A DNA stretch of 64,000 nucleotides from the NCBI RefSeq assembly GCF_037038585.1, contig NC_092525.1, forward strand, positions 17,774,867-17,838,866. Direction: 5' to 3'. The translations under genes were made by a program, and so were the position numbers. The DNA is from Patagioenas fasciata. Its lineage: Eukaryota; Chordata; Aves; Columbiformes; Columbidae. Position 1 is the first letter of the stretch, and the number at the start of each line of letters is the position of its first letter. The notes below the pieces were generated by a model. The model ran no database searches. It was not told where the DNA came from and saw only the letters and a list, made by a program, of their open reading frames with translations. Shown one piece after another: positions 60,901 through 64,000 of this stretch.

Positions 60901-62948
60901 TAAGGTAGAGAGTATCCTGAACAGAGCTGCAATATATACTACTGTATGAAAGATACAATCCTGAGAAGCTATACATTGTGGTTTTGATACTCCTCATTAC
61001 TTACGTTACTCATTGTTTAGGATACTTAATAAATTACTAGTCTTTACTCATCTTGCAAGCTCTTATTCTTGCTTTTTCATCTTGGGACAGTTGAGCTGTG
61101 TGATAATGTTCTTTTCCCTTTCAAGCACTAATCTGGCCCCTGCAAAGCAGCATCACACAACTCCTGCTGTTATGCTGCTCAACAATGACATCCAGAAATC
61201 TTTTCCTCTGCCTTGTGAGAGAGAACCTTCCCCATTTACCAATGGCCCAATGTTTTTTCATTAAAACCTGTACTCTTTTCACCTCTCCTGCCTCCTGTCC
61301 TCAGTCTCCTCCTCTTCCCACCCTTCGCAAGTCCCAGTACAAGGAGATTTTAACTGCTCCTGTCCATTTCACTTGGAAAAGCACCATCGACAAATCTGGT
61401 GTTCAAGTGTAGTAGTAGACAAACCTCTCTAAATCCACTGTTTTTTTTTATTCTAGCTGAGAAAGGACTCAAGAAGACCCTTCAGAAATTGGCTGCATGG
61501 CCATCCTGCAGTAGGTGCTACTGGTGCCAGCGCCAGCATCACCCAGGCCTGTGCCTCCTTAACAAAATTTTAAAAATACCATTTCTGTACAAGAAAGTTG
61601 GCAGGTATTGCAAATGCTTTAAGTTATTAGTTGCTGACAAGAAGTTAAGTAAGCCTACTGTGCTCCTTGAATCAAGTATGTGTTGACAACGTCAGCTCTT
61701 AAACTGTAACATAAAGGATTAGGACAAACTGAACATGGGGAGCTCAGTGCGGTGCACCGACCTGCCCCCAGATCTGGCCACTTGTTCACATTTTGCCTTT
61801 GGCCAAACTGATGGTCTATTCCAGAGGCCCTCAGGGAATTTGAGCAACTTGTATTCGGCTCTTCACCTGTTCACTTACAAGTGATCTTCACTTGCTCTCC
61901 TCTGTTTACTTAACCCTCCAGAAGATCTGTTTCTAATAGTTATTCAACCCTTCCTTCTGCCAGCCTCATCTCAGACTGTCTTTGAAGAAACAAAAGATCT
62001 TCTCATATTGCCCATTTGGTCTGCAGAAAGACCAGAAACAGCACAACTTTCATAGTCCAAGATCAGTATCATAGCTCCAAACCCACTAAAGTTAGAGAAG
62101 TTAAATTCAAACTGCTATGAGTCTACCCAAAACCTAAGAGGTTCTTTTTTTCCATGTGTGTTTTTTGGTTTTGTTTTAAATGAGTACACATTCTCCTTAT
62201 ATACATTACTGGACACATACTGAGAGCAAACCTGATGATCTCCAGTGGATGTCAACATAAAGAGCCAGCCAAACACTTGGGTGAGCTCCAGTGGAGACTT
62301 TAGGGAACAAACTAGACAATCTGGTTTGTTTTCTTGACTGTGAAGATGCACCAACTCCTGTCTCAGAGTAGCAGAGCTGGCTGGTCTCCTGGGATCCCTC
62401 ACAGTTCTTCATTTTGGTGAAATGAGTGTACCCAAGAGGAACCCAACAGCCCTGAGCAAATCACCCAGCTGGGATTCTCAAGCCCCAAGCCACACACCAG
62501 GCACAGTCGCTATTACCTTCTCCCATCCTCGGGGACGGTGACGGGGATGCCGAAGCTGCGGAACGCCGAGGAGTTGACTGCACAGATCCAGGTCCCCCCA
62601 CTGGGAAGACCTCCTCAGCAGCAGGCTGTCCGCTTTGGCTCTGGGAACCAAACAAATCGTTCAGCAAGTCTGAGTTAGAGAGGGCAGCAGTGGGCTGCGA
62701 GGGAAAGCTCTTGCTCATAGGGCTACCGTCCAGGCCCAGCAGGTCCACGTCTTCAGGCGGAGGTGGTGCCGGAGGTTCTTGCTGCTTTTTGCTATGTTTT
62801 GGTGTCCCGTGAGGTTTGTCACCGCTGGCATTACTGTGCTGACTGGAAAGGGACAAGAGTTCGTCATCTGACTGTTCGCTTTCCTCATGGACCAACGCTG
62901 CTCGATCCTCTGAGGTGGGGTGAGAGCTACTTTTGTCAGATTTCTGAT
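51203..62948 (-). CDS. DNAJC6: Auxilin (DNAJC6), C-terminal portion, eight exons
   Basis: Gene-level span including introns; the gene continues beyond the right edge. Auxilin recruits HSC70 to clathrin-coated vesicles and drives uncoating, mainly in neurons; loss of human DNAJC6 causes juvenile parkinsonism. Exons 62517-62948, 60042-60191, 58642-58710, 57710-57844, 54676-54936, 54163-54308, 52203-52379 and 51203-51304 join in frame (about 490 codons with stop). Visible parts in order: an acidic Ser/Pro-rich linker with DLL clathrin-box-like motifs, three DPF AP-2 motifs in one exon, a WDW motif, another DPF, a Gly/Gln/Pro-rich linker, and the C-terminal J domain with HPD. The N-terminal kinase-like/PTEN-like exons are not in the window. 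Confidence 0.97.
51305..52202 (-). other. DNAJC6 last intron
   Basis: About 0.9 kb, with no repeat family or RNA gene recognised. Confidence 0.7.
52203..52379 (-). CDS. DNAJC6: DNAJC6 exon, J domain with HPD
   Basis: This 177-base exon (phase 0 in and out) encodes [40 protein letters not shown] and [19 protein letters not shown]. The HPD tripeptide that stimulates HSC70 ATPase is intact, as are the family-specific [10 protein letters not shown] loop and the basic helix [16 protein letters not shown]. The acceptor is TTTTCCAG and the donor AAG|GTAAGG. Confidence 0.98.
52380..54162 (-). other. DNAJC6 intron
   Basis: About 1.8 kb containing an A-run near 53230; nothing else recognised. Confidence 0.7.
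54163..54308 (-). CDS. DNAJC6: DNAJC6 exon, start of J-domain region
   Basis: This 146-base exon (phase 1 in, phase 0 out) encodes [40 protein letters not shown] and EMDPEKLK. It is nearly identical to mammalian auxilin and to its paralogue GAK. The helix FEDLL and the charged [15 protein letters not shown] helix lead into the J domain. The acceptor is TTACAAG and the donor AAA|GTAAGC. Confidence 0.97.
54462..54481. repeat. (ATT)n microsatellite
   Basis: About six ATT units in a DNAJC6 intron. Confidence 0.9.
54676..54936 (-). CDS. DNAJC6: DNAJC6 exon, Gly/Gln/Pro-rich linker
   Basis: This 261-base exon (phase 1 in and out) encodes [20 protein letters not shown], a [19 protein letters not shown] low-complexity run and [20 protein letters not shown]. 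The low-complexity WQQ repeats lie in the disordered clathrin-binding region before the J domain. The acceptor is TTTTGCAG and the donor GTCG|GTAAGC. Confidence 0.95.
55437..56721 (-). mobile_element. CR1 LINE, 5'-truncated, with open 3' reverse-transcriptase frame
   Basis: About 1.28 kb of CR1 in the same orientation as DNAJC6, within its intron. The 3' end carries three ATTCTGTG octamers (reverse-complemented at 55437-55463) and the TTGGACTTGATGATCTCTGA block typical of CR1. The 5' end breaks off within the reverse-transcriptase domain near 56720. There is no obvious target-site duplication, which is usual for CR1. Confidence 0.95.
55526..56719 (-). CDS. CR1 reverse transcriptase, C-terminal part (uninterrupted)
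   Basis: The open frame inside the CR1 covers about 397 codons, beginning near [20 protein letters not shown] and ending in a normal stop at 55526-55528. Reverse-transcriptase landmarks in order are [14 protein letters not shown] (motif A), [18 protein letters not shown] (motif B, thumb side) and FADDTKL (motif C, the catalytic Asp pair, about 56329-56318), then the CR1 C-terminal region ending [10 protein letters not shown]...LDMAL. The frame is not broken by stops or frameshifts. The endonuclease and N-terminal half are missing, so it cannot move by itself. The frame stays open to an ATG at 56821 outside the element, which I regard as chance. Confidence 0.9.
   Translation of the reverse strand, partial: DGPGIRPSQHGFRRGRSCLTNLISFYDQVTHLVDEGKAVDVIYLDFSKAFDTVSHNILLQKLIAHGLDKCTLCWVKNWLEGRAQRVLVNGAASSWRPVTSGVPQGSVLGPVLFNIFIDDLDEGIETTISKFADDTKLGGSVDLLEGRRALQRDLDRLEKWADSNGMKFNKAKCRVLHFGHNNPLQRYRLGTEWLESSQTERDLGVLIDSKLNMSQQCAQVAKKANGILACIKNSVVSRTREVILPLYSALVRPHLEYCVQFWAPQFRRDIEVLERVQRRATRLVKGLEHMTYGERLRELGLFSLERRRLRGDLIALYNYLKGSYSQVGTGLFSQAVSNRTRGHGLKLCQGKFRLDIRKKFFTERVIRHWNGLPREVVDSPSLEVFKLRLDMALSAMI
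57710..57844 (-). CDS. DNAJC6: DNAJC6 exon, Ser/Pro linker with DPF
   Basis: This 135-base exon (phase 1 in and out) encodes [39 protein letters not shown] and GASLA. It contains one DPF. The acceptor is CCTTTTAAG and the donor GCAG|GTTTGC, a weaker donor than its neighbours. A TA/TG repeat begins about 15 bases upstream of the acceptor. Confidence 0.94.
57858..57908. repeat. (TA)n/(TG)n dinucleotide repeat by a DNAJC6 acceptor
   Basis: An alternating ACATATATATGTGTGTGTGT then TATATATA run of about 50 bases. On the minus strand it lies about 14 to 64 bases upstream of the acceptor of the exon at 57844, over the expected branch-point zone. Confidence 0.9.
58642..58710 (-). CDS. DNAJC6: DNAJC6 short exon with WDW motif
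   Basis: This 69-base exon (phase 1 in and out) encodes [22 protein letters not shown] in sequence, containing the WDW tripeptide that binds clathrin terminal domains in auxilin. Because it is symmetric and a multiple of three, it could be skipped without a frameshift. The acceptor is GCTTAG and the donor CCAG|GTATGT. Confidence 0.93.
58711..60041 (-). other. DNAJC6 intron, nothing recognised
   Basis: About 1.3 kb of AT-rich intron with no recognised repeat family. Confidence 0.65.
60042..60191 (-). CDS. DNAJC6: DNAJC6 exon with three DPF motifs
   Basis: This 150-base exon (phase 1 in and out) encodes [38 protein letters not shown] and [12 protein letters not shown]. Three DPF tripeptides and one DLL are binding motifs for the AP-2 alpha ear and clathrin in this family. 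The acceptor is TTTACAG and the donor ATGG|GTAAGA. Confidence 0.96.
60192..62516 (-). other. DNAJC6 intron with A/C-rich low-complexity tract
   Basis: About 2.3 kb. A tract of about 100 bases rich in A and C (AAAACC/CAAAA-like units) lies at 60763-60866. No gene is recognised. Confidence 0.65.
60763..60866. repeat. A/C-rich low-complexity tract
   Basis: Irregular repeats of AAAAC, CCAAAA and ACAAACC with few G or T. It may be a decayed (CAAAA)n or poly-A derived tract. Confidence 0.75.
62517..62948 (-). CDS. DNAJC6: DNAJC6 exon, acidic clathrin/AP-2 binding linker
   Basis: This 432-base exon (phase 1 in and out) encodes [36 protein letters not shown], a [18 protein letters not shown] stretch and [27 protein letters not shown] and DLLNDLF resemble clathrin-box motifs. 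The acceptor is ATTTAG and the donor GAAG|GTAATA. Confidence 0.95.
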
Positions 62949-63229
62949 CTAAATGATGATTAAAAATAAAATTAGGTAGCTGTTAGTTTTGTCATCACAA
63001 AGGTCCCATAAAAGTCAGCTTATACGCAGAACAAAAAGCTACTGAGAAAACCACAGCAGCATTTTGCTGGATTTTAACATAAGAGTCCTTTGCAAAGATT
63101 AAGTTAAAGTCTCTGCTGGCCTGTATCATAAGGAGCCAGCTTTATTGATCAGGAAACACAGAGAGAGGTTAATTGACTCTCCTCAAGCCTGAAGAGCCAG
63201 CAAGTGTACACCCACAGATACAAACAGAA

Positions 63230-63412
63230 CAAGTTTCTGGGTCAGGACTGAGGATCCAGGACGATGCCCCATCCCTGGAGACATCCCAGGCCAGGCTGGA
63301 CGGGGCTCTGAGCAACCTGAGCTGGTGAAGTTGTCCCTGCTCATGGCAGGGGTGGCACTGGGGGAGCTGGGAAGGTCCCTTCCAACCCTAACTACTTTAT
63401 GATCTCCTCAAA
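63230..63412 (+). mobile_element. CR1 LINE fragment (3' region)
   Basis: A forward CR1 text: ATCCCTGGAGACATCCCAGG, CCAGGCTGGACGGGGCTCTG, AGCAACCTGAGCTGGTGAAG, CCCTGCTCATGGCAGGGGTG and AGGTCCCTTCCAACCCTAAC. Antisense to DNAJC6. Confidence 0.9.
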
Positions 63413-63689
63413 ATCCAGGCAGAACAAGGCTCATTGTAAAGGAGCAGGGACATAAGCCGCCATCCTCGCTGTGCCCACAAGGATCTCTTACACCAGGTTG
63501 CTACCCAATGTGGTGCTGATCCAGAGGAGAAATGTTGCATTTGGCAGCACCATGAGATTTTCAAGGCATTTGACGCTATTAAATGGCCTCTCAGGTATAC
63601 ACTCTTGGTGCTAAATCCACATAGCACTTTATATGATGTGCAACATGAGGAAAAAAACAGCTTAAATTTGATTTTAGCATCAAGCAGGC

Positions 63690-63770
63690 CTTGAGCAAAG
63701 CTTTAGACTAGAACTATGTCAATGATCTTAGAGGTTTTTCCCAACCCAAATGATTCTACGATTCTATGTA
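63690..63770 (+). mobile_element. CR1 LINE 3' terminus
   Basis: A short forward CR1 end, TCAATGATCTTAGAGG then CCCAACCCAAATGATTCTAC followed by GATTCTATG. The terminal ATTCTA-type octamers identify the family. Confidence 0.8.
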
Positions 63771-63997
63771 CAGCACAAGTAGGAGATGTTTGATGAGGGT
63801 GGTGTAGGAAATTAATTCCCACTCAGTTGCAACATAAGGGTGTGCCCAGCAATACGCTGAGATCTAATGGGAAAGACATGTTACAATCAGATCCTTCAGC
63901 CTGACTCTGTGCTCCGGGGAGTGTGAGGGGGGGGCAGAATTAAAAGTTGTGTATCTTGTTTGAAGCAGGTTTTTCTTTGAAGACCAAGTCTGCATAC

Positions 63998-64000
63998 CTT
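63998..64000 (-). CDS. DNAJC6: Possible 3' edge of the next upstream DNAJC6 exon
   Basis: The last bases of the window read AAG|GTATGC on the minus strand, a good donor with G as the last exon base. The exon at 62948 starts in phase 1 and needs exactly one preceding base; G would give Asp. Only three exon bases are visible, so this is a position-based guess. Confidence 0.3.

Larger units (their letters stand above)
62949..63997 (-). other. DNAJC6 intron (right edge) with CR1 fragments
   Basis: About 1 kb containing two CR1 3' fragments in plus orientation; otherwise unremarkable. Confidence 0.7.

Noticed and set aside
1-64000. tRNA, rRNA, CRISPR arrays, bacterial-type operons or phage genes
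   Set aside because: None is seen; the window is vertebrate nuclear DNA with introns and LINE repeats.

Overview
The window is vertebrate nuclear DNA, most likely from a bird. It has small exons with GT-AG introns, CR1 (chicken repeat 1) retrotransposon copies in both orientations, one avian-type ERVL-like solo LTR, two GC-rich promoter islands, and no Alu, SINE or L1 sequence that I can recognise. The species cannot be fixed from the sequence alone. I joined exons by hand, and every splice junction given for the three genes keeps the reading frame and uses a GT donor and AG acceptor.

All three genes lie on the minus strand, so they read from high to low coordinates, in the conserved vertebrate order DNAJC6 - LEPROT - LEPR. 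(1) 51203-64000: the 3' two-thirds of DNAJC6 (neuronal auxilin). Eight exons are complete and a ninth exon's donor appears at the window edge. The protein has clathrin/AP-2 binding linkers and a C-terminal J domain with HPD; a probable 3'UTR runs to about 49.1 kb. (2) 44771-47359: a complete LEPROT gene (endospanin-1, 131 aa, four coding exons). It starts in a CpG-rich, TATA-less promoter and has a long probable 3'UTR ending near 41.66 kb at a duplicated poly(A) signal. (3) 733-20295: the first 12 coding exons (657 codons) of LEPR, the leptin receptor. They cover the signal peptide, N-terminal domain, first cytokine-receptor module (WSDWS), Ig-like domain, second leptin-binding module (WSNWS) and the start of the FnIII region. 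The transmembrane and JAK/STAT-signalling exons lie beyond the left edge.

Between LEPROT and LEPR are about 16 kb without a recognisable gene (25.95-41.64 kb) and a second CpG island at 25.5-25.95 kb. That island is a good candidate for a LEPR promoter of its own, about 22 kb from the LEPROT promoter. In mammals LEPR and LEPROT share a promoter and 5' noncoding exons, so this layout matters for how the two are co-regulated. LEPROT controls traffic of LEPR to the cell surface, so the neighbourhood is a functional pair; DNAJC6 is a conserved neighbour in vesicle uncoating.

Mobile DNA: a 5'-truncated CR1 with a 3' reverse-transcriptase frame that is still open (55437-56721); several older CR1 fragments, one starting only about 20 bp from a LEPR splice donor (9684-10003); a degraded ancient CR1 (about 29.06-29.9 kb); and a solo LTR (about 16.10-16.67 kb) antisense inside a LEPR intron. 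I found no new enzymatic system. The most interesting leads are regulatory: the separate LEPR promoter, a possible poison exon in LEPR, repeats touching splice sites, and the duplicated LEPROT poly(A) signal.
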